From CALAZP01 sp964410725 (GTDB taxonomy: Bacteria; Bacteroidota; Bacteroidia; Chitinophagales; Saprospiraceae), in the NCBI GenBank assembly GCA_964410725.1, contig CAYPID010000012.1, forward strand, positions 1 to 55,481: 55,481 nt of DNA, read 5' to 3'. Of this stretch, positions 17,869 through 27,208 are shown piece after piece. Numbering within the stretch: position 1 is the stretch's first letter; each line of letters opens with the position of its first letter. Below the pieces are notes generated by a model that saw only the letters and a list, made by a program, of their open reading frames with translations, was not told the DNA's origin and searched no databases. The position numbers and the translations under genes are program-made.

Positions 17869-19053
17869 TTAAAGATTTTCTTTTTCTTGGGAAAGGGTTC
17901 CTTGTTCTACATTTTTTAATTTACCGAGCATTACTCTGGTTCTTTTTCCCACTAATTCGTCCAATTCATTATTGGCCTCTAATAATTTCTTCTGCGCTTT
18001 TTCTAAAACCTCACCAAATTTCCCAAATTCAGTTTTTACACTGCCCAAGACTTGCCAAACTTCACTGGTTCTCTTTTGAATAGCTAAAGTTCTAAAACCC
18101 ATTTGAAGACTGTTTAACATTGCTGCTAAAGTAGTGGGTCCTGCAACTATGATTTTATATTCTCTTTGAAGAATAGCAATGAGATCGGGCTGTCTGGCTA
18201 CCTCTGCATAGAGCCCTTCAAAAGGAAGAAAGAGTATGCCAAAATCTGTAGTAAATGGAGGATCTAAATATTTATCTTGAATATCCTTGGCAAATTTTCT
18301 AATGGATTGGGTCAAAGTTTTGGAAGCGGTTTGAATGAGATTTTTATCATTGGAGTCGTAGGCATTAAGCAATTCTAGGTAAGGTGCCTGGGGGAATTTG
18401 GCATCTATGGGCAGATAGACCTGTTCTTTGCCTGGAAGCTTAAGCGCAAATTCTACAAAATCATTACTGTGTTGTTTGGTTTTGAAATTGACTACGTATT
18501 GTTCAGGGGCCATTACTTCTTCTAGGATTTGACTCAATTGAATTTCACCCAGCATTCCTTGAGTTTTGACATTGCTCAGTACCTTTTTAAGGTCCCCTAC
18601 ATCACTTACCAAAGTCTGCATCTCTCCTAAACCTTTCTGCACGGCTTCTAATCTTTCACTGACAATTTTGAAAGATTGTCCCAACCTTTCTTCAAGGGTC
18701 TTATGCAGCTTTTCGTCCACCGTCTCCCTCATTTTTTCTAGTTTGCTTTCGGTGGTTTTGATCAGCAGGTCTTGTTTGATGGTTAGGTCATCAAATTTTT
18801 GCTTTTGTAGTTCGTTGAATTCAGATACTTTTTTGGAGAATTCTTCCCTGAAATCTTTCATGGAATGGGCCAATTCCATTCGGTTGTCCTTTAATACCGT
18901 ATTCAACTCCATTCGATTCAATCGCAATTCCTCTTGTATTTTTGTACTGACAGCCTTCTCAACGGATTTGGTTGGATTTCGAAAGGTGCTCAAAAGAATA
19001 AGGAGTTGTAAAAGAAATAATATTCCAGCCAGAGCCATTATCATCTCTTCCAT
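17869..19053 (-). CDS. rmuC: DNA recombination protein RmuC
   Basis: This 394-residue protein matches RmuC. A single N-terminal membrane helix (IMALAGILFLLQLLILLS) is followed by a long coiled coil (about 30-150, rich in Lys/Glu) and the RmuC core, visible as GDLKKVLSNVKTQGMLGE, LPIDAKFPQAPYLELL and GILFLPFEGLYAEVAR, the family signature with a nuclease-like fold. RmuC limits inversion at short inverted repeats in E. coli; its mechanism is incompletely defined. It sits 24 bp downstream of the second DUF1800 gene and may be in one transcript with it. Confidence 0.94.
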   Translation of the reverse strand: MEEMIMALAGILFLLQLLILLSTFRNPTKSVEKAVSTKIQEELRLNRMELNTVLKDNRMELAHSMKDFREEFSKKVSEFNELQKQKFDDLTIKQDLLIKTTESKLEKMRETVDEKLHKTLEERLGQSFKIVSERLEAVQKGLGEMQTLVSDVGDLKKVLSNVKTQGMLGEIQLSQILEEVMAPEQYVVNFKTKQHSNDFVEFALKLPGKEQVYLPIDAKFPQAPYLELLNAYDSNDKNLIQTASKTLTQSIRKFAKDIQDKYLDPPFTTDFGILFLPFEGLYAEVARQPDLIAILQREYKIIVAGPTTLAAMLNSLQMGFRTLAIQKRTSEVWQVLGSVKTEFGKFGEVLEKAQKKLLEANNELDELVGKRTRVMLGKLKNVEQGTLSQEKENL

Positions 19054-19077
19054 TCTTATATTTTTTTGATGTTATAA

Positions 19078-20916
19078 CTATTTTAACACGGCAAAATCTG
19101 GTGAAATCAGTGCCAAATAGATTCCCTTTTGAACCCTTGTGTGCAGCAATTGCCCGTCATTATCTTCCAGATTTAGTAAAACCTGTTTTATAATAGATCG
19201 GGTTCTAGTAGTCATTTGCCCACCTGTAAATATCTTATCTACATGATTGACTAAAGATTCAGGGTCTTGCGCATAGGGTAAAAAATCATCGTAGTTGTTT
19301 TGGTAATATCCTGGAATCCCATCAATTTCCCAACTATAACTCATTCCAAAATCTGTTTTAGTCATGCGGTTAAACCCATTTAAAAGATCCAAACTAGTAG
19401 TGGAATTGTGGATTTGAAATTCTGGCCCGAGGAGGTCTAACTTTCTTAGGGGCCCGAAAGGACTATAATTGGGTTTGTAAAAATTAAAAACAGTTGGTGC
19501 TCTTAAAAAATTTTGAGTGGTAGTAAAAAATACGTTTTGTCCATTGTAGAAAATACTGCCATTTTCATTGGGTTGCAAATCAATATGTTTGATGACTTCC
19601 AAATACCTGATGAACGGTTCTTGTAATTTGCCGTGATTAGTTGATTGTAAAGAGGAACAGGATCTTGCCTCAGGATGCAATAATATACCCTTTATTACGG
19701 ACTTTAAATCACCCCTTACCCCTTGTCCATTATTGTTAAATATAGTGGCAATATCTTTGATATACTCGGGAGATGGATTACTGGATACTAATTTTTGAAT
19801 TAATTGTTTGCAGAAAAAAGGACCTACATTAGGGTGATTAAATAAGTGATTAAGGGCCATGTCAATATCTTCCATACCAGTCTGATTAGCGGGAATGATA
19901 AAATCTCCCACTATTATTTTTTCTGTTTTATCATGGTATTCTTCATACATGGCCATGGGGTGAGTGAAATCAGTTAGAAATCTACCCAAACCAAATCTAG
20001 GCGGCATATCTTCATCTGCATATAAACCCGTTTTACCTGGCCCCAATCCCGTAAAGACTTTTGCCAAATTCTGAATGTCACTTTGATCGTATGTTGGTAT
20101 TAATTCGCCTTCTGCATCTCTTTTTGGCTCACCAGTAATTTCAAGTTCATACAATCCTATTGTAAATAGTTGCATAATTTCCCTAGCATAGTTTTCATCT
20201 GGATGGATGTTGAGGTGGGGAATTTCTCTTGAATTATTGAGATGGCTTAAAAACATACCCATTATGGGTTCCAACGTAACATCTCTTAATAGATTTTTAA
20301 AATTTCCAAATGCATTTTTGTTTAGTATTTCGGTAAAACTGGCTAAGCCTTCCCCATGATCCTGAATGGCACCAACTTGATCTGAAACCACAAATATTTG
20401 GCTTAAAGCATATAAAATTTTTTGTCTCAGATGGTCATCGTGGTCCATAATATTTCTCCAATATGCAATTCTAAATTCCTCTGAACTGATTCTGCTGTCA
20501 AACTCTATTTCTTCTTCATCTTCTTCTGAATACTGAAGGCGATATTGTCTTGTTTCATCAACAGTCTCGTAGAAAAAATCCAAAAAATTCAAGGCAGGAA
20601 TATTCATTTGATTTGCCATCCAATCTTCGGGATTGGTTTGAATAGTTTCGTTGATTTGTTCCTCATTTAACCCCATTGTCGCTTGACGAATTAATCTTCC
20701 CATTACATTTTGCTGGTGCGTCATTCCCACTCCATTCATTACGGGTATTTCTGAAAGTTCATATCCATCATTGGAAAATAATTCAGTTTTATCACTGGCA
20801 ATGATTTGCATGGGTTTTATTCCAGTACCCCCTATCCATACAGTCTCTTGACCTTGAATGAAATAACTGTTAAAGGTTAAACAAACTAATAAGAGATATA
20901 TGGTTCTCATTTTCAT
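19078..20916 (-). CDS. DUF1800 family exported protein (second copy)
   Basis: This 612-residue protein has a signal peptide (IYLLLVCLTFNSYFIQG) and a DUF1800 domain. The hallmark region includes VMGRLIRQATMGL, HPDENYAREIMQLFTIGL and LAKVFTGLG, and NHPNVGPFFCKQLIQKLV near residue 370. DUF1800 proteins nearly always occur with a DUF1501 partner and are probably exported together, but their function is not known. It is a close paralog of the gene at 22368-24194: long segments in the middle are nearly identical. On the minus strand it follows the DUF1501 gene by 51 bp. Confidence 0.9.
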   Translation of the reverse strand: MKMRTIYLLLVCLTFNSYFIQGQETVWIGGTGIKPMQIIASDKTELFSNDGYELSEIPVMNGVGMTHQQNVMGRLIRQATMGLNEEQINETIQTNPEDWMANQMNIPALNFLDFFYETVDETRQYRLQYSEEDEEEIEFDSRISSEEFRIAYWRNIMDHDDHLRQKILYALSQIFVVSDQVGAIQDHGEGLASFTEILNKNAFGNFKNLLRDVTLEPIMGMFLSHLNNSREIPHLNIHPDENYAREIMQLFTIGLYELEITGEPKRDAEGELIPTYDQSDIQNLAKVFTGLGPGKTGLYADEDMPPRFGLGRFLTDFTHPMAMYEEYHDKTEKIIVGDFIIPANQTGMEDIDMALNHLFNHPNVGPFFCKQLIQKLVSSNPSPEYIKDIATIFNNNGQGVRGDLKSVIKGILLHPEARSCSSLQSTNHGKLQEPFIRYLEVIKHIDLQPNENGSIFYNGQNVFFTTTQNFLRAPTVFNFYKPNYSPFGPLRKLDLLGPEFQIHNSTTSLDLLNGFNRMTKTDFGMSYSWEIDGIPGYYQNNYDDFLPYAQDPESLVNHVDKIFTGGQMTTRTRSIIKQVLLNLEDNDGQLLHTRVQKGIYLALISPDFAVLK

Positions 20917-20967
20917 CTAATTTTATCAAAGGATATTCATAAACGCTTGAATTTATTTAATTACCAT

Positions 20968-22362
20968 TTAGATATTCATAAATCCAAGTGGAGGATTTCC
21001 CGATTGGTAATCATAAAAATTATGCAAAGAGGGAAACACAGTGGAAAGTTCTCCAGGGGNNNNNNNNNNGGATACGCCAAACCAAAGTGCTAATTCTGCG
21101 AAATATTCATCGGTTGAGGTAGTAGGTAGAATAATCCCATTACCTACATCAAAATTCCCATCTTTTTTTAATGAGGGATAAGTACCATAGAATTTGTTTC
21201 CATTTACTGCCCCTCCAACAACCAAAGAGCTGGCGCCCCATGCATGATCTGTGCCATTGCCATTGGATGTGAGCGTTCTGGCAAAATCACTAATGGTAAA
21301 GGAGGTTACCTGATTGGTAAGATTAAGCTCCCGCATTACAGATTGAAAAGCACCGATGGCTCGGCTAACCGTACTTAAATCTCTTGCTTGATTGTTGAAT
21401 AATTCGTCATGATAGTCGAATCCCCCCATGGATGCAAAAAAGATTTGCCTTTTTACTCCAAGTTCATTTCTTGCAGCAATAATATCGGCTATCATCTTCA
21501 AACTTCTGGAAAGGTGATTGTCGTCAAAAGTAGTGTTATAGGGTTGTCTGTTAGCATAGGCATCCCTAATTATTTCTCCACTTTCCTGAGCATTGGTTAT
21601 TACGTCAACATAAGTTTGCTTAAAAGCATCTTCATAACGATGATAGATTAAGCTCTTGATAGCCTGGCTTTCGATATTCCATGGATTGTCTCTTTGATAA
21701 GCCCATAATAAATCTGCCCCAGAATGTTGATTTAAGGTAAAAGGAAATGCATCAACCCCTTGCTGAAAAAGGTTGTTCCCCCCTAACGATAGGGTCATGG
21801 AAATTTTATCATTTCCAGCTTGATCTTTAAGCAAATCTGCTATTCTTCCTCCCCAACCTGTAATGGAACGCTCTGTTGTTAATCCCGATTGCCATTGATT
21901 TTCCTGATCACCATGGGAAAACAATCCCAAGGGTAATCTGGCGGAACCGGCCATATATTCTGCTTTAGTAGTTGGCGCAACCAAGGTTCCCACATTATTT
22001 ACAAAAGTACACTCTCCAGAGTGGTACAAATCTTCAATTTCTACCATTGAAGGATGCAAGCCGTAGGTTTTTCCACCTGTATTAGAGGGATTGAGAGGTA
22101 GTAACACAGATTGGTCTAAAGCCATATTACTTCTGATTTGAGCATAATCTCTATACGCTTCTGGATCCAATGGAATCAACATATTGTAACTGTCATTGCC
22201 TCCAGCTAATAAGATGCAAACCAGCGCTTTATAATCGTCTTGTAAATCGGAATTATCCATGGCAGCTAAACCCATTGCCTTTAAATTCACAGCAGAATTG
22301 AATAAGGTTAAGTACCCCATTCCTGTACATCCAGCTGCTTTAATAAAATTTCTTCTTTTCAT
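20968..22362 (-). CDS. DUF1501 family exported protein, interrupted by an assembly gap
   Basis: This roughly 460-residue protein is the DUF1501 partner of the DUF1800 proteins. It opens with a Tat-type signal, MKRRNFIKAAGCTG. Family motifs are LLAGGNDSYNMLIPLD, FSHGDQENQWQSG, and a C-terminal AWGASSLVVGGAVNG. DUF1501 proteins are related to the alkaline phosphatase/sulfatase superfamily, but no catalytic role is proven. Ten N at 21060-21069 fall near the end, in WFGVS then PGELSTVFP. The frame stays open through the gap, but the joined flanks read as continuous family sequence without any inserted residues. It follows the upstream DUF1800 gene by 5 bp. Confidence 0.88.
   Translation of the reverse strand: MKRRNFIKAAGCTGMGYLTLFNSAVNLKAMGLAAMDNSDLQDDYKALVCILLAGGNDSYNMLIPLDPEAYRDYAQIRSNMALDQSVLLPLNPSNTGGKTYGLHPSMVEIEDLYHSGECTFVNNVGTLVAPTTKAEYMAGSARLPLGLFSHGDQENQWQSGLTTERSITGWGGRIADLLKDQAGNDKISMTLSLGGNNLFQQGVDAFPFTLNQHSGADLLWAYQRDNPWNIESQAIKSLIYHRYEDAFKQTYVDVITNAQESGEIIRDAYANRQPYNTTFDDNHLSRSLKMIADIIAARNELGVKRQIFFASMGGFDYHDELFNNQARDLSTVSRAIGAFQSVMRELNLTNQVTSFTISDFARTLTSNGNGTDHAWGASSLVVGGAVNGNKFYGTYPSLKKDGNFDVGNGIILPTTSTDEYFAELALWFGVSXXXXPGELSTVFPSLHNFYDYQSGNPPLGFMNI
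21060..21069. other. Assembly gap of 10 N inside the DUF1501 gene
   Basis: Ten N break the DUF1501 coding sequence. On the minus strand the left side ends GGCGTATCC and the right side begins CCCCTGGAG. Joining them with a 2-base overlap gives G-V-S-P-G-E, which continues the family motif. The gap is probably a joining artefact rather than missing DNA. Confidence 0.8.
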
Positions 22363-22367
22363 TGGGG

Positions 22368-24194
22368 TTATTTTAAAATAACAAAATCAGGCGAAATGGA
22401 TGCCAGAAATAAGGCACTTGCTACTCGATCGCGGTATGCATTGGGTTCGTAAACTCCAATATCTTGCAAAACCTCTTTGATAATACTCCTTGTTCGTTGA
22501 CTCATTTGTCCTTTGGTTAATAAACGGTCTATTTCATTAATTAGTGCTTCGGCATCAGGTGCAAAAGAAACGAAGTATTCTAGATTGTTTTGGTAATACC
22601 CCTCTTCCCCTCTGTTGGCTAACCAAGTATAACCCATTCCATAATCAGAATCAGCCAAGAAGTGTAGGTGATTGATTAGCGACAAACTGGTTGTGCTATT
22701 GTGTATTTGGAATTCAGGACCGTATAAGTTATTGTCCCTAAGCAATCCATTCGGACTATAATTGGGCATATAAAAGTTAAAAACAGTAGGTGCTCTGTAA
22801 ATATCTTGATTGGTAGTCCATTCTGCTCCACCTCCGTTGTAAAACAAACTTCCATCATCCTCATGGGGTTGTAATCCAATTAACTTGATGAATTCCAAGT
22901 ATCGAATCAAAGGCTCTTGCATTTTACCTTGCACAGGATCAGTCAACGATGCACACGAAGTAGCCTCTGGGTGCAATAAAATCCCTTTAATTACAGCCCC
23001 TAGATCACCTCTTACTCCTTGTCCATTATCATTGAATATATTGGACACGTCCTCTATGTATTCCGGACTAGGGTTGCTCGTGACTAACTTTTGTATTAAT
23101 TGCTTACAAAAAAATGGACCAACATTGGGGTGGTTGAACAAATGATCTATGGCCGTATTAATGTCCTCCATCCCTTTTTGATTAGGGGGAATAACATAGC
23201 CCCCAACTATAGTTTTCTGAGTCTTGTCGTGATATTCTTCATACATGGCCATCGGATGAGTGAAGTCTGTTAAATATCTTCCAAGTCCAAATCTCGGTTG
23301 TAAGTTTTCGTCGGCAAACAAACCCGTTTTACCAGGTCCTAATCCTGTAAATACTTTTGCTAAGTTTCGAATATCATTTTGGTTGTAAGTAGGGATAAGT
23401 TGCCCCTCTGCATCTCTTTTGGGTTCCCCGTTCTTATGTAGTTCATACAAACCAATAGTGAAGAGTTGCATAATCTCTCGAGCATAATTTTCGTCTGGAT
23501 GAATATTCAAATGAGGAATTTCTCGAGAGTTATTAAAATGGCTTAAAAACATACCCATAGAAGGGTGCATGGTAATGTCGAACAGCAAATCTCTGAAATT
23601 ACCGAAAGCATGTTGACCCAAAAGGCTGGTATAACTCGCCAATCCTACACCATGGTCAAAGATTTGTTGGGGATGATCAGAAATTACAAAAATTTGAGTA
23701 AGGACATAAGTAATCTTTTGCCTTAAAAAATCTTTATTATTCATGAGGTACCTCCACCAGGCAATTCGGAATTCCCAAGATTGATAAGGCAACAAAAATT
23801 GAATTTCTTCTTCCGTTCTATCCTGTAAATATTTTCTAGTTTCTGCAACTACTTGATCAGAAAAAGGCACAAAATTGAAAGGAGGAATTTTCATTTGGTT
23901 TTCAATCCAATGTTCTGGTGTTTCCTCTTCAAACAAATCGTAATCCGATTGGCTCAAGCCTAATGTTGCCTGCCGGTATAGACGTCCCATCACATTTTGT
24001 GGATGCAACAAACCATTGCCATTCATGACGTTTTCTTTGGTTTGCTCTTCCATGTCATAAACTGCAGAGGTCTGATCGCTGACCATAATTTGTGCAGGCT
24101 TTTTGCCCAATCCACCAAAAATTTCAACTTCTTGGGCTTCAATAGAGGAAAAAAGCAGAACCAACAAGGAAAGCTGGATTAGGCTGTGTTTCAT
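22368..24194 (-). CDS. DUF1800 family exported protein (first copy)
   Basis: This 608-residue protein has a signal peptide (IQLSLLVLLFSSIEAQ) and the DUF1800 domain, with VMGRLYRQATLGL, HPDENYAREIMQLFTIGL, LAKVFTGLG and GPFFCKQLIQKLV. It leads the minus-strand set DUF1800-DUF1501-DUF1800. Its middle half is nearly the same as the 19078-20916 copy, while the N- and C-terminal parts have drifted more. The unusual feature is the flanking of one DUF1501 gene by two paralogs. The two copies could form a heteromer, or one could be redundant. It is divergent from the glycosyltransferase gene (45 bp). Confidence 0.9.
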   Translation of the reverse strand: MKHSLIQLSLLVLLFSSIEAQEVEIFGGLGKKPAQIMVSDQTSAVYDMEEQTKENVMNGNGLLHPQNVMGRLYRQATLGLSQSDYDLFEEETPEHWIENQMKIPPFNFVPFSDQVVAETRKYLQDRTEEEIQFLLPYQSWEFRIAWWRYLMNNKDFLRQKITYVLTQIFVISDHPQQIFDHGVGLASYTSLLGQHAFGNFRDLLFDITMHPSMGMFLSHFNNSREIPHLNIHPDENYAREIMQLFTIGLYELHKNGEPKRDAEGQLIPTYNQNDIRNLAKVFTGLGPGKTGLFADENLQPRFGLGRYLTDFTHPMAMYEEYHDKTQKTIVGGYVIPPNQKGMEDINTAIDHLFNHPNVGPFFCKQLIQKLVTSNPSPEYIEDVSNIFNDNGQGVRGDLGAVIKGILLHPEATSCASLTDPVQGKMQEPLIRYLEFIKLIGLQPHEDDGSLFYNGGGAEWTTNQDIYRAPTVFNFYMPNYSPNGLLRDNNLYGPEFQIHNSTTSLSLINHLHFLADSDYGMGYTWLANRGEEGYYQNNLEYFVSFAPDAEALINEIDRLLTKGQMSQRTRSIIKEVLQDIGVYEPNAYRDRVASALFLASISPDFVILK

Positions 24195-24239
24195 ATTTTA
24201 TTATCATTTATTAACCTTACATTCACAGCATTAAGCTGA

Positions 24240-25898
24240 TTGAATGTGCTAAAAAAAATCCAAGCCCTTTTTTCAATTTGGACTATTGTTCCTAAAGAAT
24301 GGAAAATTGTATCCAAATTAACTACCCTTTCTAATTTCTCTAGGCTCTTGCAAGCCTTGGACTCAGAGGATATCTCTAATATAATTATAAATTTTAAATA
24401 CTATCTATTGGAAAATTTTAATTTGCCAATATTGCTGCAAATTAAAATCATCTTGAGTGGGCATCATTCAAATAAGTTTGCTTGGTGGTATGTCATCATT
24501 CAAATGGTAAGAAAAAAGTGGAAAAGACCCAATGTTTATGTAGTTCATGAGGGACCATCAACCAGTAAAAAAATCAGTAATTTTTTTGTGAAATGGGATC
24601 CTAACAAAAAAATTGATTTGGTCCTTCAAATTCCTCTAGGAATAAAATATACCCCGCTGCTCTACAATCAAATCGCAAAAATATGGAACCAAAACGCTGG
24701 CTCATTTGTAATTTATTGGGATGAAATTTTGATAAATAGACCATTTAAAAACCCCATACCTCATTTTAAACCTGCCTTTAACAAGGACTATCTTATTAGT
24801 TGGAACTATATTGGCGATTGTTTTGCATATACTCCTTCAGCCAATGATCAGCTAGATCGACTTAAACACCCATTGGAATTTGCAACTGGCACTTATCAAT
24901 TTATTCATTTGCCTTTAATGTTGACGATTACTGACGAACTCGAAAGTAAATTAGATTTGAAAGTTGAGAAAAAAGCAAGGGAACAATATTTCCAGAATCA
25001 GGAGGTCAAGATTAAAATGAAAGAAAATACCTTTAATATCGATTATCCTATCGAAGTTCAAGAAGAGGTGGCCATTCTTATTTCATTTAAAAATAAATTG
25101 GAATTATTAGAAAATTGTATCCGCAGTTTGATTCGCTATACTTCATATCCGCGCGTCCGGGTTTACTTGCTTAACAATAAAAGCGATGATCCAAAGACCA
25201 TTAATTGGTTAAAATCTACTGATGCAGGGGCAAAGTTGAGTACGAAGAAACTCTCCTTTGAAATATTGGACTTTGATATGGAATTCAACTACGCCAAGAT
25301 TCACAACCTTGCAATCCAGAAGATCACTGCTCCATATATCCTGTTGTTAAATAATGATACTGAAATCATTGCAGAGGGCTGGTTAAGAGAGCTATTGAAA
25401 TACGCTCAGCTAGAAAGGGTAGGAGCAGTAGGGGCTAAATTAATTTATGCCAATAATACCATTCAACACGGTGGAGTGCGGATTGGGATGCATGGAGCAG
25501 CCGATCATTTTATGAGGTATGTGGATAGGTATTCATCGGGTTACTTTAACAGGGGTATTTGTGTTCAACAGCTCTCAGCTTGCACAGCAGCTTGTCTTAT
25601 GTTTAAGAGAGAAAAATACCTGGAGGTTGGAGGGATGGATGAAAAAGCATTTCCAATTGCATTTAATGATGTTGACCTGTGTTTAAAATTTAGAGCCAAA
25701 GGTTGGGATATTATTTATAATCCCCATGTGGAACTTTTTCATTTTGAATCTTTAAGCCGAAAACAAGACTACAATCTGTTAGCTGAATTTAATAGCTTGT
25801 TTGAAGTTCTTAATTTTAAAACCAAATGGAAAAAGGAAATTGACCAAGGAGATCCCTTCATTCCTGCTTTAATTGAAAAAATACCCTCTAGATGGTAA
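24240..25898 (+). CDS. Glycosyltransferase family 2 with an N-terminal extension
   Basis: This 552-residue protein carries a GT2 (GT-A) domain at about residues 270-520. Visible motifs are VAILISFKNKLELLENCI, then LLLNNDTEI (NDT as the metal-binding DxD variant), GAVGAKLIYANNTIQHGGV, and FPIAFNDVDLCLKFRAKGW with the acidic catalytic pair. These resemble rhamnosyl/O-antigen transferases. Residues 1-265 match no family I recognise. The start is uncertain: TTG at 24240 directly follows an in-frame stop, and a GTG at 24246 is an alternative. It overlaps the next gene by 7 bp, making an operon of three. Cytoplasmic-face polysaccharide assembly is inferred. Confidence 0.88.
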   Translation: MNVLKKIQALFSIWTIVPKEWKIVSKLTTLSNFSRLLQALDSEDISNIIINFKYYLLENFNLPILLQIKIILSGHHSNKFAWWYVIIQMVRKKWKRPNVYVVHEGPSTSKKISNFFVKWDPNKKIDLVLQIPLGIKYTPLLYNQIAKIWNQNAGSFVIYWDEILINRPFKNPIPHFKPAFNKDYLISWNYIGDCFAYTPSANDQLDRLKHPLEFATGTYQFIHLPLMLTITDELESKLDLKVEKKAREQYFQNQEVKIKMKENTFNIDYPIEVQEEVAILISFKNKLELLENCIRSLIRYTSYPRVRVYLLNNKSDDPKTINWLKSTDAGAKLSTKKLSFEILDFDMEFNYAKIHNLAIQKITAPYILLLNNDTEIIAEGWLRELLKYAQLERVGAVGAKLIYANNTIQHGGVRIGMHGAADHFMRYVDRYSSGYFNRGICVQQLSACTAACLMFKREKYLEVGGMDEKAFPIAFNDVDLCLKFRAKGWDIIYNPHVELFHFESLSRKQDYNLLAEFNSLFEVLNFKTKWKKEIDQGDPFIPALIEKIPSRW

Positions 25899-27208
25899 GG
25901 ATCTTATTCATTACCCACCAATTTCTGCCTTACTCCAAAGGTGGAACCGAGACCTACACTTTTGATTTGGCTAAAAAATGCATTCAAAAGGGACATAAGG
26001 TACTAGTCTTGGCAGGAATGGAGGTGTCCCCCGAGAGCGCAAAAATCAGCAAACTAGAATCTCATTGTTACGAAGGAGTAGAAAGTTTATTTATTCCTTA
26101 TAATTTATCTGTTTACCAAGACCCCCTAAAAGCTACTTATCAAAATGACGAAATAATTCATTTTTTTGAACAGGTATATCGTGATTTTAAACCAGATATC
26201 GTCCATTTCACTCATTTGCTGAAAGTGTCTATTTCCGCAGTGGATTTTTTTACTCGACTTCCCGTTAAAACATTTGCCACTTTAACCGACTATTGGGCTC
26301 TTTGCCCCAATTTCACCCTCTTAAAATGGAATGAACAGCTTTGCAATGGACCCACTAGTCCCTATGAATGTGCCAAGTGCATACAACACAGCCACGGCAT
26401 TATTGATGAGAAAATAAATTTTTTTCCGAATTGGATGATAAGTTTGTTTTTTCGAGGTATTCGATGGTTGCCCAATCGATTTTTTAGAACCCTTAAGCTC
26501 AAGAATATAGAGTACCATTTGCGACTACGCAATCAAAAGGTTTTGAAGGCACTACTTAAGTTGGATCATTTGATTGCACTTTCTAATTTTCAATTACAGA
26601 AACTAATTTCGTTAGGAATTCCCCCTGAATTAATAAAATTGATTCCTCACGGTTTGGACCCTTTTGAGGTAAAAAAGAAGGATAAATCTGAAATTGTTTT
26701 TGGTCTTGTGGGGAGTATGGTTCCCCATAAGGGAGTCCTTTTCGGATTGAAGGCCTTCAAAAGTTGTAATTTTTCAAATGCTCGATTATTGGTGTATGGA
26801 GAAATTCTTTCATCCAATAGCTATCATCAATTGGTGCTTCGGGAAATGAAGGATGAACCTTCTATTGCATACAAAGGAGTTTTTGAGCCTGCAGATCTAC
26901 CTTTAATACTTGAAAATATCGACATTTTTTTGTTTCCCGTACAATGGTATGAAAATGACCCATATATGTTAAAAGCGGCCATAATGGCTAAAATCCCGGT
27001 TCTTGCTTCTGATATAGGCTCAATTAAGGATTGGATTATTCCAAATAAAAATGGTTGGCTTTTACCCAGAGATCAGCTAAAAGATTGGGTAGCTGCAATG
27101 AAAAAAGTGGTTTACTCTGGAATAAACCTATCCTTTCAAGAGCATCCTCCTATACCTACTTTAGAGGAACACTTTCGAAATATATACCCACTATACCATG
27201 AAAAATAA
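25892..27208 (+). CDS. Glycosyltransferase family 4
   Basis: This 438-residue protein is a GT-B fold glycosyltransferase. The N-terminal part shows FLPYSKGGTETYTFDLAKKC, the nucleotide-sugar GT4 start, and FKPDIVHFTHLLK. The C-terminal half has IPHGLDPFEV, VGSMVPHKGVLFGL and FPVQWYENDPYMLKAAIMA, the last containing the family's E-x7-E-like segment in altered form. A CxxC pattern (CAKC, about residue 160) occurs in the first domain, as in some GT4 enzymes with a structural metal. It starts inside the GT2 gene (ATGGTAA) and its end overlaps the following gene by 11 bp. Confidence 0.88.
   Translation: MVRILFITHQFLPYSKGGTETYTFDLAKKCIQKGHKVLVLAGMEVSPESAKISKLESHCYEGVESLFIPYNLSVYQDPLKATYQNDEIIHFFEQVYRDFKPDIVHFTHLLKVSISAVDFFTRLPVKTFATLTDYWALCPNFTLLKWNEQLCNGPTSPYECAKCIQHSHGIIDEKINFFPNWMISLFFRGIRWLPNRFFRTLKLKNIEYHLRLRNQKVLKALLKLDHLIALSNFQLQKLISLGIPPELIKLIPHGLDPFEVKKKDKSEIVFGLVGSMVPHKGVLFGLKAFKSCNFSNARLLVYGEILSSNSYHQLVLREMKDEPSIAYKGVFEPADLPLILENIDIFLFPVQWYENDPYMLKAAIMAKIPVLASDIGSIKDWIIPNKNGWLLPRDQLKDWVAAMKKVVYSGINLSFQEHPPIPTLEEHFRNIYPLYHEK

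Noticed and set aside
19078..24194. Composite transposon made by the duplicated DUF1800 genes
   Set aside because: The copies face the same way, no transposase or terminal inverted repeats are seen, and both are intact functional-looking exported proteins.
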